Part shown: positions 54,113 to 64,000 of the stretch, one piece after another
Layout: every line of letters starts with the position of its first letter
How positions within the stretch are numbered: position 1 is the stretch's first letter
Source: Incurvaria masculella
Lineage: Eukaryota > Arthropoda > Insecta > Lepidoptera > Incurvariidae
Assembly (NCBI GenBank): GCA_946894095.1
Contig: OX335658.1
Span: forward strand, 14,995,001-15,059,000
Direction: 5' to 3'
Length of the DNA: 64,000 nucleotides
The notes under the pieces: generated by a model
Databases searched by the model: none
What the model was told of the DNA's origin: nothing
The model's input: the letters and a program-made list of their open reading frames with translations, nothing else
Translations under genes and position numbers: made by a program

Positions 54113-54608
54113 AAATGTTTTTTCTAAAAACATGGATTCGTACACTCATAAAGAACAAGTATAACTGTACAACATTACAAAAAAATATGCAGATTAATCG
54201 ATTTCAAATAAACATTTTGATCAAAATCACACACTTTCGTTTTACAACATTTCGTTTTCAGCATGAGATAATTCTGAATTTCCTCTTAAATTGGAAAAGA
54301 TGATTGCGTTAGCGGAACCTTATTCGGATAAATGTTTCGTCATTCCATCGCATTTTCCAGTAATCCGCACATGTACCTGCCTTAATAAGGATGAAACTGT
54401 CAAAACGGCGCCTGTTGCTATTATGGCCCCCACTTTAGCAATAGCAAATGTGTATTTAGATATTCGAAAGAAACCCTAGATGAGAGTGTGGCGGAAAAAT
54501 AAAATGCATGGATTGAATTGTTGAATTAAAATAAATTTAGGACGTACAAATGAATGCAGAAATAATGATAACGGCGAATGCCGAAATATTACTGCTTTTT
54601 ACGATATC
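54113..54608. other. AT-rich spacer, no feature seen
   Basis: An open frame at 54300-54479 shows no domain. Confidence 0.35.
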
Positions 54609-54623
54609 TATGTTATGTTTCAG

Positions 54624-54890
54624 GATCGGCTCCCGATTCCCGATCCTGCACTCCCTGCACCCCATTGCAGCTCCAGGGGCGCGGCTCGCGCCATCCGATC
54701 CGCATAGAGACGGCGGCGCGGGACACAAGAGGGGGCGTTCAGCTACATACAACCAGATTAGCTGTTTTTCTAATTTATATAATTATTTATTTATTCATTT
54801 ACTTATTTAGTTGTTTTTACCGTATTGGTTCTGTAGGCAGACATAATAGAAATAATTATAATCAGTTTTTGAAATTAATTAAAGTTTTTT
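54624..54890 (+). CDS. Candidate terminal exon after an acceptor
   Basis: TATCTATGTTATGTTTCAG ends at 54623 and is followed by a CG-rich block whose frame (PDSRSCTPCTPLQLQGRGSR onward) runs on into AT-rich sequence giving a hydrophobic tail (FLIYIIIYLFIYLF). A second frame is also open. No family recognised; weak support. Confidence 0.2.
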
Positions 54891-55401
54891 AGCGTTGATC
54901 TAACCGCAGACCTTTACGTCAGCGAATAAATTTATCCCTTATGTTTTTATTGCCACAATGCTGTTTCTATCTAAAAACCTTAAGGTATTTTGACTTCGGC
55001 TAGTATGTTATAATATTGAATACTCAGTAGAGATGTATTTTTATGAACTGAAATATAGGAAAAACTAGGATATCGTCATGATTAATATACATAAAATCAA
55101 AATATTCAATTATTTTTTGAAAGAATTACAATTTATATTTAATTCCTTTTTTATTAGTACTCTAGTTTTAGGACCTGTATGTGCATTTGCAGTCTTATAA
55201 TATCGATGAGAAAAATGGTATTAATAAGTCAGACAGATTTACACCTCAACAGTGCAGCAAAAATGCAACCAGGGAATGATTTAGTTGTTATAGATGTAGG
55301 AGGGTATAGGCTGGGTTTTAAGTAGAGGAAACAAATGATCATTTAAGGTATGTGTATGTATGTATGTATGTATTATCGACCCTGAAGCGAGGATACATTC
55401 A
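54891..55401. other. AT-rich spacer with (TATG)n
   Basis: About five TATG units at 55351-55373. Nothing else was recognised. Confidence 0.5.
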
Positions 55402-56415
55402 TTAAGGCTGCCCAACCCGCTCATCTCCCCATACAAAAGGGGAAAGAAGATCACGCCCATATTTCTTGACAGAGATCCAAAATTTAACTCAAAATAACTT
55501 TATTTGATTGAACTAGATGTCTGATGACCATTAGCATTGTAAAATTGTGTTTGGGGTCTAAGTTATAAGGTCCGAAAGTTCGAATTTTTCGCGCGTTTTA
55601 TACAATAACTTTGGAGGTGGATTACGCAATGATAAAGTAAGAACATCGTAAAAAGATTAGTCATCAGACATAGCTTATTTAATCAAGATTTATGATCTAT
55701 TTGGTTTTTGTTAGATTTTTGACTACAGCGGTCGTGGTTTACTTTTAGCTATAAGTCGTTTTGAAATAAATTTTTTCGTAAATCTTACCAAATCATACAC
55801 TATGCACATTGTCTTTTTTGTGGACATGTTGCATCTTCCTCATCACGGAGCCTGTCTTATTCTTTGAAACAGAGAAGGTCCCAGTGCGCAACAGCACGGT
55901 TTTGCACCGTGCCCGCAAATGAGTTAGGCCCGCCGGGTTGGGCCACCTTAAGGTGTCTTATTCTCTGTTTCAAAGAATAAGACAGGCTCCGTGATGAGGA
56001 AGATGCAACATGTCCACAAAAAAGACAATATGCATTTACGAAAATTTTAATTTCAAAACGACTTATAGCTAAAAGTAAACCACGACCGCTGTAGTCAAAA
56101 ATCTAACAAAAACCAAATAGATCATAAATCTTGATTAAATAAGCTATGTCTGGTGACTAATCTTTTTACGATGTTCTTACTTTATCATTGCGTAATCCAC
56201 CTCCAAAGTTATTGTATAAAACGCGCGAAAAATTGGAGCTTTCGGACCTTATAACTTAGAAACCAAACACAATTTTACAATGCCAATGGTCATCAGACAT
56301 CTAGTTCGATCAAATAAAGCTATTTTGAGCAAAATTTTGGGTCTCTGACAAGAAATATGGGCGTGATCTTCTTTCCCTTTTTGTATGCGGAGATGAGCGG
56401 GATGGGCCACCTTAA
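55402..56415. mobile_element. Head-to-head fold-back pair of TTAA family B elements
   Basis: TTAA lies at 55402, 55948 and 56412. The 5' unit (55402-55951) and the 3' unit (55948-56415) are inverted copies, about 95% identical by eye; the 3' unit lacks ~75 bases at its inner end, replaced by GTGTCTTATTC. The whole can fold into a ~450-bp stem. The solo copy at 1-435 and the nested copy at 21166-22051 are the same family. Confidence 0.85.
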
Positions 56416-56491
56416 GGAGACATTCCTTGGATAAAGCGACAATATGCTTATATGTAAAATATATTTACTTCAATTATCATTTGATGATATT

Positions 56492-57198
56492 TAGGGTTCC
56501 GTACCCAAAGGGTGAAAACGGAACCCTATTACTAATCCTCTGCTGTCCGTCCATCCGTCCGTCCGTCCGTCCGTCTCTCACAGGGCTGTATCTCATGAAC
56601 CGTAATAGGTAAACAGCTGAAATTTTCACAGAGTGTGTTTTTTTATTTATTTTTTTATGTGACTGGACACGGATGGCTAATACCACAAGTTCTGTCATGG
56701 TATTAGCCCAACACACCACATGGGAACTAGGTGCCATGCCAGGACCTTCCTTATATTGCACGGCTACATTGAACTGGATGGAAAACACGGACGATTTTCA
56801 TTGCCGCTTCGACCATCGTTCATCCAATGCGATGGTACCAACCCGGGCGGGATAAACCCTACCACCTAGTAAGTAAGGAAGGGGACCTACAGCTTAACGT
56901 GGAATCCGAACCACGGCCAGCCTCTCTCAGCGGTCGAATGGTCACCCATCCAAGACCAGACCGGACCCAGCGTTGCTTAACTTCGGATAGCGATCGCCGA
57001 AGTGTCGCGCCACTGGGCCACTGAGGCTGACAAATTTTGTATTTATTTTGCATTTATTTTGCCGCTATAACAAAAAATAAAACATATAAAAATTAAAAGG
57101 GGGCCGATACAAAAAACGTGATGTTTCTGTGTTAAACCTTGTACGATGGTACGGAACCCTTCGTGTGCGAGTCCGACTCGCGCTTGGCAGGTTTTTGT
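56492..57198 (+). repeat. GGGTTCCGTACCC repeat, copy 10, split by a SINE
   Basis: The 5' part 56492-56640 (TTAGGGTTCCGTACCCAAAG to TTTTCACAGAGTGTG) and the 3' part 57032-57198 (TTTATTTTGCCGCTATAAC to CGACTCGCGCTTGGCAGG) are separated by a SINE, giving a clear order of insertion. Confidence 0.9.
56650..57031 (-). mobile_element. SINE subfamily T, nested, near full length
   Basis: Tail TGTGACTGGACACGGATGGC, body GCTACATTGAACTGGATGGA, head GTCGCGCCACTGGGCCACTG. ATTTATTTTGC occurs more than once at the right junction, possibly target-site duplication. Confidence 0.85.
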
Positions 57199-57791
57199 CA
57201 GAGTCCAGACTAATAAAACTGAGTCATTAATTTTAGCTAAGAAAAACAAATGACGACTATTTCTTTCAACGTTAAGATAGCAACAGAACAGAAAGGAAGA
57301 TACATTTACGAAAAGTCCAAATTTACAAAGCCCATAAATTAATTTGCGACGGCTGTAAAGAAAGGGGCAAAAATCATGATTCACCTCCGTGTGGGGCGCG
57401 GGAGGCAGTAAATTCTCATAAAGGCTCTATTCGCGAAGTCATGAGGGTGAGTCCGCGGGAGCCAAGGGTGTGAGTGAGAAGCTCGTTTTGCGTGACAGCG
57501 CTCTACTCCGGAACGCATTATATTTCTCTTAGCGCAGGGTACTCCGTTTTTTGACGTGAATTCGATAGACGTCTTGCTCGAGGTTTGGCTGAGGTAATCG
57601 TGTATGGCGCTAAGCTTACTGTAGCTAAACTAACATAATTTTGGTAATATGTTAAACACCACATACGATAGAGTGGCCTTTCCCCAACGGGTCGGTATAT
57701 ATGACATTTGTTTCGCGCGTATGCGCAATCGGTGTGAGGGGGGCGGGAGCGAGGGGCCGATTTTAACATTTTGTTCTTTCATTTATTACAG
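57199..57791. other. Spacer and possible intron before the 57792 exon
   Basis: CG-rich parts at 57390-57500 and 57700-57760 (GAGGGGGGCGGGAGCGAGGG). No frame stands out. Confidence 0.3.
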
Positions 57792-57952
57792 GCAGGGCAT
57801 AGGCAGGGATCGAATTCACGAAAATATTCGAGGGCAGCCGCTACGCTCTGCCTCTGTAGGCCATGCCAGTAGCGCCCGAGGAAGTACGCCTTGACAGGTG
57901 GGAGGGCTCACCTAAGAATGACATTGTAAAGCGCCCCCCCCCCCCATTAGGT
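57792..57952 (+). CDS. Candidate exon with strong acceptor and internal start codon
   Basis: TTTTGTTCTTTCATTTATTACAG ends at 57791, one of the best acceptors in the window. The ATG at 57863 opens MPVAPEEVRLDRWEGSPKND with GC-rich thirds; TT followed by GTAAGG at 57953 could be the donor. This would be a second exon carrying the end of the leader and the first ~30 codons, which include a poly-C-encoded proline run. A SINE copy begins about 50 bases beyond. No family recognised. Confidence 0.35.
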
Positions 57953-58004
57953 TGTAAGGGTGATTGCCCCCGCTGCACTGTCTTCCACGGCTGCTGCCTT
58001 CCCT

Positions 58005-58260
58005 TTACCGGCACGGCTACATTGAACTGGATGGAAAACATGGACATTTTTTCCGTGTCGTTCATCTAATGCTACGGTACCAACCTGGACGGACCGATCA
58101 ACAGTTTTACATGAATTCCTAACCATGGTCGTAACGAAGTGCACTCATGCAACTCAGAAAGATAAATAATGTGGTGCACGGGGATCCGAACCCATGACCT
58201 TTCTCAAAGAAGGCAAAATCCGGCGCCCGTGGGCTATGAACTGCTCGTTAGTTTTACATG
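58005..58260 (-). mobile_element. SINE family S, shortened and diverged
   Basis: Body GCTACATTGAACTGGATGGA, TACGGTACCAACC; head GGGGATCCGAACCCATGACC. Confidence 0.65.
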
Positions 58261-60167
58261 GATTTAGAACTTTGAAATCGCCGTATTCTTAATTATGTCT
58301 TCGGTGTTAAATACTCGAGTGCAATAGTTGCCACCCTGTCAACAAATGATTAGTATTAGCATACCTTTTATTAGTGAATAATACAATTATTCAAAACAAT
58401 TCAATGCAAAATTGTGAGTCAGCCGGGAGTAAGTCCTGGGTAGCTTGTTTTTTATTTAGGATTTTATTTGTGTTCGTGCCCGCTGCGGCATCGAGTCCTT
58501 GGCACGTGTAGGCCGCGGGGGGCGGTGCAGGGGTGAGGAATAGGGGGTGAACTAGATTGGAACGGATTACATTTTTGCACTTTTAAGGTAATTCGAGACG
58601 TTCGCTGGTTGTTCGAACGAGTCTAGAGGTGGCGCTATTTTCGCAAAAGTTGCTAAAATGGTAAGCAGTTCTCGCATCTGGAATGTTCTATAAAATATCA
58701 TGATTTTTTTATTGTGTAATGGTTAGCAGTGTTTTGGCCATTATTATTTGCCCATTTCATGGGATAGTCATGGTGTGAAGATTCCGGAAAAAAACTGAAA
58801 TAATTAGATTATATTTAATTAGTATAGCCACACATTTTTATACAACTTTTCACATAATGGCTCAATCAACATTTACTTAAAGAACTACAGAACGTTTCGA
58901 ATTATTTGATACTAAGAAGTGGTTTGTTAGAACTTGGTGATGGGTCATACCTGCTAATATTAGGACCCACTCATGGAACCGCCTCCGACCTTCAGGAACC
59001 GGACTAGAAACACGGGTTCTAGTCCGAGTTCACGTTTCATTTCGACTAACATACAATTGTATGTCGTGAAAGAACCGGGTATCCAAACCCGGATCAGTCG
59101 TTGGTCAAAGCGAGACCAACATAATAATTTTTTTAGTTATGTATTATGTACTGTTATTAATGTATTTTGTTTCTACATACTTAAGTACTCGCAGAAAATG
59201 CGAGACCCTGTCGCCACACCTATATTTAGGTAATCATTAAGCATATTTGTATAGTATAGTTTGTTCATAAAGGTGAATGCCCATTTGAAAAGCGGAGCTG
59301 AAGATAAAGTAAACTTTTCCCGAAAATAGCCTTAATTGTTGGAATTTCAAGTTATATGGAGATGTATGGTGTGATTGTTTCATTGCAGGAAGATTTCATA
59401 CAAAGGTTTGCTTATTAAATTGAGTTTTGACTTCCAATCAGGCCAAACAAATCGCGTTTACGCAAGTCTCCAACGGATGTCGCTCGCATCAAACTGTTTT
59501 ATTTGCTTTGTTGACATGGCTGATATACTCTTTGAAGAAAAATATTGCTTTATTACATTACTTGAACAATATTTACATAATCACATATTTCTTAGCAAAG
59601 CATGGTAAAAAACTTTATCATTTTTCATCCCATACGGAGCAGGCAACATGTACCTGAACGTCTGGCATGCAATGCAATTCGCCGCACCGCTGAGCTAGTG
59701 ATTGGGATTGCAACGAATTGGGATATTATGCACGAAAATGATTTTAGGTCGTATCTAGATATGTCTGGGCAGATATTTGAAACTCGGATTAAATCGCGTT
59801 ATTCATAGTAAAAGCGGGGATAATCCACGTTTTAAATGTAGCTCGCCAACTGATGAATAAGACTTTCGTTGTTGGAGCTCTCTACTGAAACATTTTAGTT
59901 TTAACCGTTCACGCTCAGGCAGGCCCGGTGACGTGAGTTTGGGCGAGTGCCCTCATTAACTCTATTTGTCTCAATTTGCGCATGATTCACGAAACAATCC
60001 CAGACTTTGCGCTGCGGGCGGGGCGGGGGAGGGGCGGTGCGGTAGAAGTGCGGCAGCGGCGCACGACACGCGCATGCTTGCACGAATGGCGAATGGCGTT
60101 TGGGGTCTTATGGCCCCGAGATGGCCCCATTGCCAAACGGATTCGGTTGTTCACTCGCTGGGGGTTA
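58261..60167. other. Long spacer with several small hairpins
   Basis: 58999-59092 holds three short palindromes (CGGACTAGAA with TTCTAGTCCG; ACATACAATTGTATGT; CCGGGTATCCAAACCCGG). AAAATGGTAAGCAG at 58655-58668 looks like an ATG lying on a splice donor, preceded by CG-rich DNA at 58490-58530, but there is too little to call a gene. A TTTCATTGCAG acceptor-like site lies at 59379-59389. A GC-rich block lies at 60000-60090. Confidence 0.3.
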
Positions 60168-60169
60168 AA

Positions 60170-60306
60170 GGCAAGTGAGTGATTAAATTTGATGTTTAGT
60201 TGCATTTCGTACCATGCTAACTGCCAAAAAACTTATTAATCGGTCAAATGAACTGAAATTTGGCAGTTAACATGATAATAATCGTCAAATTAAACACTCA
60301 CTTGCC
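60170..60306. mobile_element. 137-bp inverted-repeat element GGCAAGTGAGTG
   Basis: GGCAAGTGAGTGATTAAATT at the left pairs with AATTAAACACTCACTTGCC at the right; the inner CATGCTAACTGCCAAA pairs with TTTGGCAGTTAACATG. Confidence 0.7.
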
Positions 60307-61197
60307 TGTTCACACGACGTGTGAATTTACCACGGTACAGGGGGTTACCATGTGCTGATCACTAATTAAGGTGTGCGCACGTCACTAAGATCGCTCCGAT
60401 AGGTGGCGCGGCAGTGAAACTGAATTTTCTCCGTTGCAAGCTATAAAGACGTTGCGTCGGATCTTAACGAGTAATTTTCACGCTAGGCCAAGCGGATACA
60501 TTGTTATGAAAGTATTTGCACTGGGAAAGACTGTGTATTTAGTGAAATAAGATGAAAAAGAAGAATTATTTTATGTATTCTATGTCAATCATTTGTTGGA
60601 TATATTGTATTGCTTGGAGAAACAGTCGTTCTATATCTAAAAACACAACTAAGCCCCGATTGCAGGAAGAGACGGCCGAGTTAATCAATGTTCAAACACG
60701 TCACTTTTAGTAAACCGCATTGATTTCCTTCCATACTGCCCATACAAAGTGACGTGTTTAATCATACGTTGACGTCGATTTTGATGTTTTTTCCTTTCGT
60801 GCAATCGGCTGTAAATTTCGAACAACATTATGTTAACCCACTGCTTACCGCTTAGGTAAATTACCAAAATAGAAATTCGCCTACATTATTCCTATGGGAA
60901 TAGACAAGCTATAATGGGAAAATGGTTATAATAAGATGGGTGCATGTATATTGATACATGTATGTTTCCTCAGATGTTTCGTCAGAAACCGGAAATAGAG
61001 AAGAATTTTAAATCTCTTACTGAAACATCTGCAAAAATTGCGCTTGGAAATCGGGTTAAGAAAAGTAAGTAGCATTAATGTCTCAGGTTTTAGGTTCGTC
61101 AAGAGAAACGTATCCTTTCGATGGCGTGAATAGATTTATGAAGAACTCTCTTCTGTTCAACATTCCTAGCTGAGAAAGGTTTTGGAAATATATAAAA
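60307..61197. other. Spacer, no supported gene
   Basis: Short inverted pairs AACACGTCACTTT / AAAGTGACGTGTTT (60695-60757) and CAGATGTTTC / GAAACATCTG (60971-61032) only. Confidence 0.35.
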
Positions 61198-61275
61198 CTA
61201 GCTGTAGTATCCGGCTGAGTTCGGGTTAGTATCGAGTCATTTTTTAAGGGAAAAAATAACTTTGTCACTCTCCAT
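61198..61275 (+). repeat. Fragment of CCGGCTCCGCTCGGG-type element
   Basis: AACTAGCTGTAGTATCCGGC followed by TTCGGGTTAGTATCGAGTCA parallels 19453-19490. Confidence 0.5.
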
Positions 61276-61345
61276 CCCTAATTGCATTGCATATTTGTGC
61301 AAACAGGAAAACTAATTATTTACATCGAGACAACATCTTCATTCC

Positions 61346-61701
61346 TTAAGGCTGTTCCGACCCATATAAAGTTGTTTGCACACATAACGCAAAAAGTATT
61401 GCACTTTAAGCCACGAATTAATAATAAAAGTTTAATATAGTCATATTACTTGCAGCGAAAACAATTTCACAATTTCAGGATTATTTGTTTTGTTACAATT
61501 TATTTAAATAGGTTTTTTATTTAACAGCGCCATCTAACGGTGTAAAACTTCTAATCGGCAATTACAGCCTGAAATTGTGAATATGTTTTCGCAGCAACTA
61601 CTATGGCTATATTTAATATTTTTGACGAATTCGTGCCTTAAAGTGCAATACTTTTTGCGTTCTGTGTAAAAAAAACATTGTATGAGTCGGAACATCCTTA
61701 A
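61346..61701 (+). mobile_element. TTAA-flanked 370-bp element, family A, copy 3
   Basis: TTAA lies at 61346-61349 and 61698-61701. Nearly identical to copy 1, with about 11 bases (CGAACCATTAA) missing after AATTACAG. Confidence 0.85.
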
Positions 61702-62139
61702 GAATGACTAATGTGGCTAAACATCTATAAAAAATGTGTTCTTATCAGCTATCATGCGTTTTAGCTGCAAAGGAGAGATTGCATGGCGTTATTTTTACGA
61801 TCTGCTGTCATTGTTGACTTAAGTCCTCTCCCGGCGCTTGTTTGAGGTGACAATGTGTGAGTTGATAAGCGTTGCATCACCTGTAGATTTTTCGGTATAG
61901 ATTTAACCTTGAAGCCTCGGTGTTGCATAAATGTGCGATGTCAACAACAAATTAGCCGAAGTATCGTGCCGTTTTGATTCCTTCTAATAGTTCTTTAAAG
62001 GTGGGCTTGAAATGAATGAGTTTCACAAAAGTCGGTTAGGTGCGAGTCGTGACGTTTCCACACAAACCGGTTGATTTATTAAAAACCTCTTCTATCATAG
62101 TCACTTTTATGGAATAGGTATTAGTTCCTATACTCCGAT
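61702..62139. other. Spacer, no feature seen
   Basis: No supported feature. Confidence 0.4.
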
Positions 62140-62370
62140 TTTTTAGTATGGAACCTGCCATGGATGGCTAATGCCACACAACTACGGTCATGATATAAGC
62201 CCAATGCACAACATTGCCGAAGGAATTACGTGCCATTCCAGGACCTTCCCTTTGTGAGTACGAGTACACTGATCTGGATGGAAAATACGGACCATTTTTT
62301 ATAGCCTTCAACGTTAGTTTCATTCAATGTGGTGGTACCAACCCGAGCGGGCTTAAACCTATCACTTTTA
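62140..62370 (-). mobile_element. SINE family S, head-truncated
   Basis: Tail CCATGGATGGCTAATGCCAC, body GATCTGGATGGAAAATACGG and GTGGTACCAACCCGAGCGGG; the match ends near 62370 before the tRNA head. Confidence 0.7.
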
Positions 62371-62823
62371 TAGAACCATGGTGCTTGCACAATATCGTAA
62401 ACCAACAAATACACGTATTATATAAGTACAAGGGAGTTCAAGTTCAAAACTGACCCATATATTATTATTGTGTTCTCTCTTTTCTTCAAACGACCAGAAA
62501 TTAAGCTCTTAATGGAACTCGAATGATTGCCCTTCTAAGGTATAATTATTAAGATTTTCTTTAATTACAGATTTAGTAAGAGGATTTACACGAGTGTTTA
62601 GCGAATTACTCAATTTGTGTTATATTTTTTACAATTGATTTAAATTGCATGATTCTTGAGCGGATTCATCTTACCACTCTACTATTGAAACCTATATATT
62701 GTATGGTAAACTGGAATACCATGAGGATATTCTGATTGTCCTCATAGAATCTATTGAATAAACTCGGCCACCGACTATACAATGCACTTATGACTCTCGT
62801 CTCCTCCGCTGCAGTGTATGGTA
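62371..62823. other. AT-rich spacer, no feature seen
   Basis: No supported feature. Confidence 0.4.
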
Positions 62824-63005
62824 GGCCTATTCCTGGAATTCCGCACTCAGAAATCAGGAATATTTCAGTTCAGTAAAACCTTTTTTATAGCGCTTTATTC
62901 GGTGCACGTTTTTTTTAAAGAAAATTGCTTTGACAACCGCTTTCATTGCGGTTTACTCGATTGAAACAGTCCTGATTCCTAGGTGCGGAATTCCCAGAAT
63001 ATGCC
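62824..63005. mobile_element. Inverted-repeat element with TATTCCTGG ends, copy 2
   Basis: GGCCTATTCCTGGAATTCCG with AATCAGGA pairs with TCCTGATTCC and GGAATTCCCAGAATATGCC. Related to 35893-36150 by the ATTCCTGG end, AATCAGGA motif and inner AAACCGC/GCGGTTT pairing, but shorter. Confidence 0.65.
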
Positions 63006-63970
63006 TCCAGTTCGTTAAATATAATCATTACCTCAGCTCTAATAAAACGAACGATAGCGCACGCGATTCTGCAACTAAAAAAGTTTCCGATTGGCGGATG
63101 TGAGATATTTTAATACAATTCAATCAGCAGTTGGTAGGTGTGGGTTAAAACAATATGAAATATTTAAAATTGAATGGATCCGTAAACGTAATATTATGCA
63201 GATTGATGGTCTAGATACAATTAAAATGCAAAACTTGGTGCTTCGTATTCTCAGATTAGACAAATATTCATACATTTTCATGAAAAAAGTTTGATCAAAG
63301 GATATGAGCATCAGATATTTACCATTAAAGGTCACAATTATAGTTAAATCATCAGATGCATCTTTCATCTTTTTGAAATTCGGAAATAAGTAATATGTAC
63401 TTGTAAGAAAATATGGTTTCACTTACGCCCTTATGGAACTGAATGCAAACGGGTGTTATCACGACCTTAAACATTATTAAATTCATTTGTTTATTAGTTA
63501 GTCCTACATCTCAGTACATAAAATCTCATTATACTCCAACTAGAGTGATTATATTTGTATTAAAATTGCCTGATAGATTTAAGACAATACATTTAAAGTT
63601 ATTTTGTTCGTACTGTTATTAAAAATAATGTGAGCCGACCTGCAGTACAAACAATATCATGCAAGTTCCTTCATGTTAGATATATTGTAAGACGCATTCG
63701 ATTCTCAAATCCCGACATCAAACAGGAGTCGTCCTGCTGAAAATTCGAGCAGAACGCGCCTTCGGTTTTATTTATTTGAGGTTTTTCCTAGATGAATGAT
63801 GATGCGTAGGCTCAAAATGATTACCTCTCGTGTTTTTTTTTAATATATATTTTTTAAATAATGTCTCCACGACATTGTCCTACTGCATCGCTGAGGGTAC
63901 TTTAGTGAACATATTTTTTGTATTTTGTGGTTAGTAAATATGTAAATTCTTATTTACATAACAAGTAAAC
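63006..63970. other. AT-rich spacer, no supported gene
   Basis: Open frames on both strands at 63091-63422 overlap each other and show no domain or splice signals. Confidence 0.35.
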
Positions 63971-64000
63971 AGGATATGAAACTGTCTGCCGGCGCGTCAT
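63971..64000 (+). mobile_element. Start of a CR1/Jockey-like 3' fragment at window edge
   Basis: AGGATATGAAACTGTCTGCC and GGCG match 53946-53969 (AGGATATGGAACTGTCCGCC) in the reverse-transcriptase tail. The copy is truncated at 63971 and continues beyond the window; an in-frame TGA replaces the tryptophan. Confidence 0.5.

Noticed and set aside
53836..54158. Minus-strand ORFs over the CR1/Jockey fragment
   Set aside because: Antisense frames of the reverse-transcriptase tail.
58999..59092. Structured RNA gene from three adjacent hairpins
   Set aside because: Stems are short (8-10 bp) and no recognised family; may be coincidental.

Overview
The window reads as nuclear DNA of a moth or butterfly. 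It is AT-rich, has no operons and no long intact genes, and is crowded with dispersed repeats that I recognise as typical of Lepidoptera. These include about ten copies of the repeat running from GGGTTCCGTACCC to GAGTCCGACTCGCACTTGGCCGG, many tRNA-headed SINEs, elements beginning CCGGCTCCGCTCGGG, and a short run of the insect telomere motif CCTAA/TTAGG. The species assignment is inference; no database was consulted.

Genes are sparse. The best supported is a small secreted or membrane protein at 3893-4375 (-) with its own TATA box. A second short signal-peptide ORF lies at 5786-5962 (+) and stops exactly where a repeat begins. Scattered GC-rich islands carry open frames with GC-rich third positions and, in several cases, consensus splice sites (6488-6689, 22623-22975, 32797-32981, 39651-39955, 47350-47436, 50671-50880, 52260-52391, 54609-54890, 57792-57952). 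They look like single exons of intron-rich genes or remnants of such genes; I name no functions for them. A THAP-like zinc-finger start at 45643-45767 is cut by a repeat.

Mobile DNA dominates. Two 5'-truncated R4/Dong-clade non-LTR retrotransposon ends (14085-16008) sit back to back in (AAT)n runs. A CR1/Jockey-like reverse-transcriptase tail lies at 53500-54112 and another starts at the window edge (63971). There are three families of non-autonomous elements with TTAA at both ends: a 370-bp family in three copies, a ~550-bp family with one solo, one nested and one head-to-head fold-back copy, and a single 398-bp element. Further inverted-repeat elements lie at 8552-9182, 18114-18259, 18331-18506, 19358-20640, 35893-36150, 40459-41034, 51037-51536, 52111-52257, 60170-60306 and 62824-63005.

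The most striking structures are: a 3.57-kb inverted repeat (25207-28775) with ~1.13-kb arms about 97% identical; a 92-bp-arm hairpin with telomere-type repeats in its loop (21421-21665), nested in a TTAA element; a short element with 12-13 bp target duplications that exists both as a 321-bp tRNA-containing form and as a 73-bp collapsed form; a hammerhead-ribozyme-like core inside an inverted-repeat element (18381-18412); and a ~630-bp element built from many copies of the motif ACGTATAAT. Genes and repeats do not form a shared pathway here; the layout is one of repeated nested insertion into gene-poor DNA.
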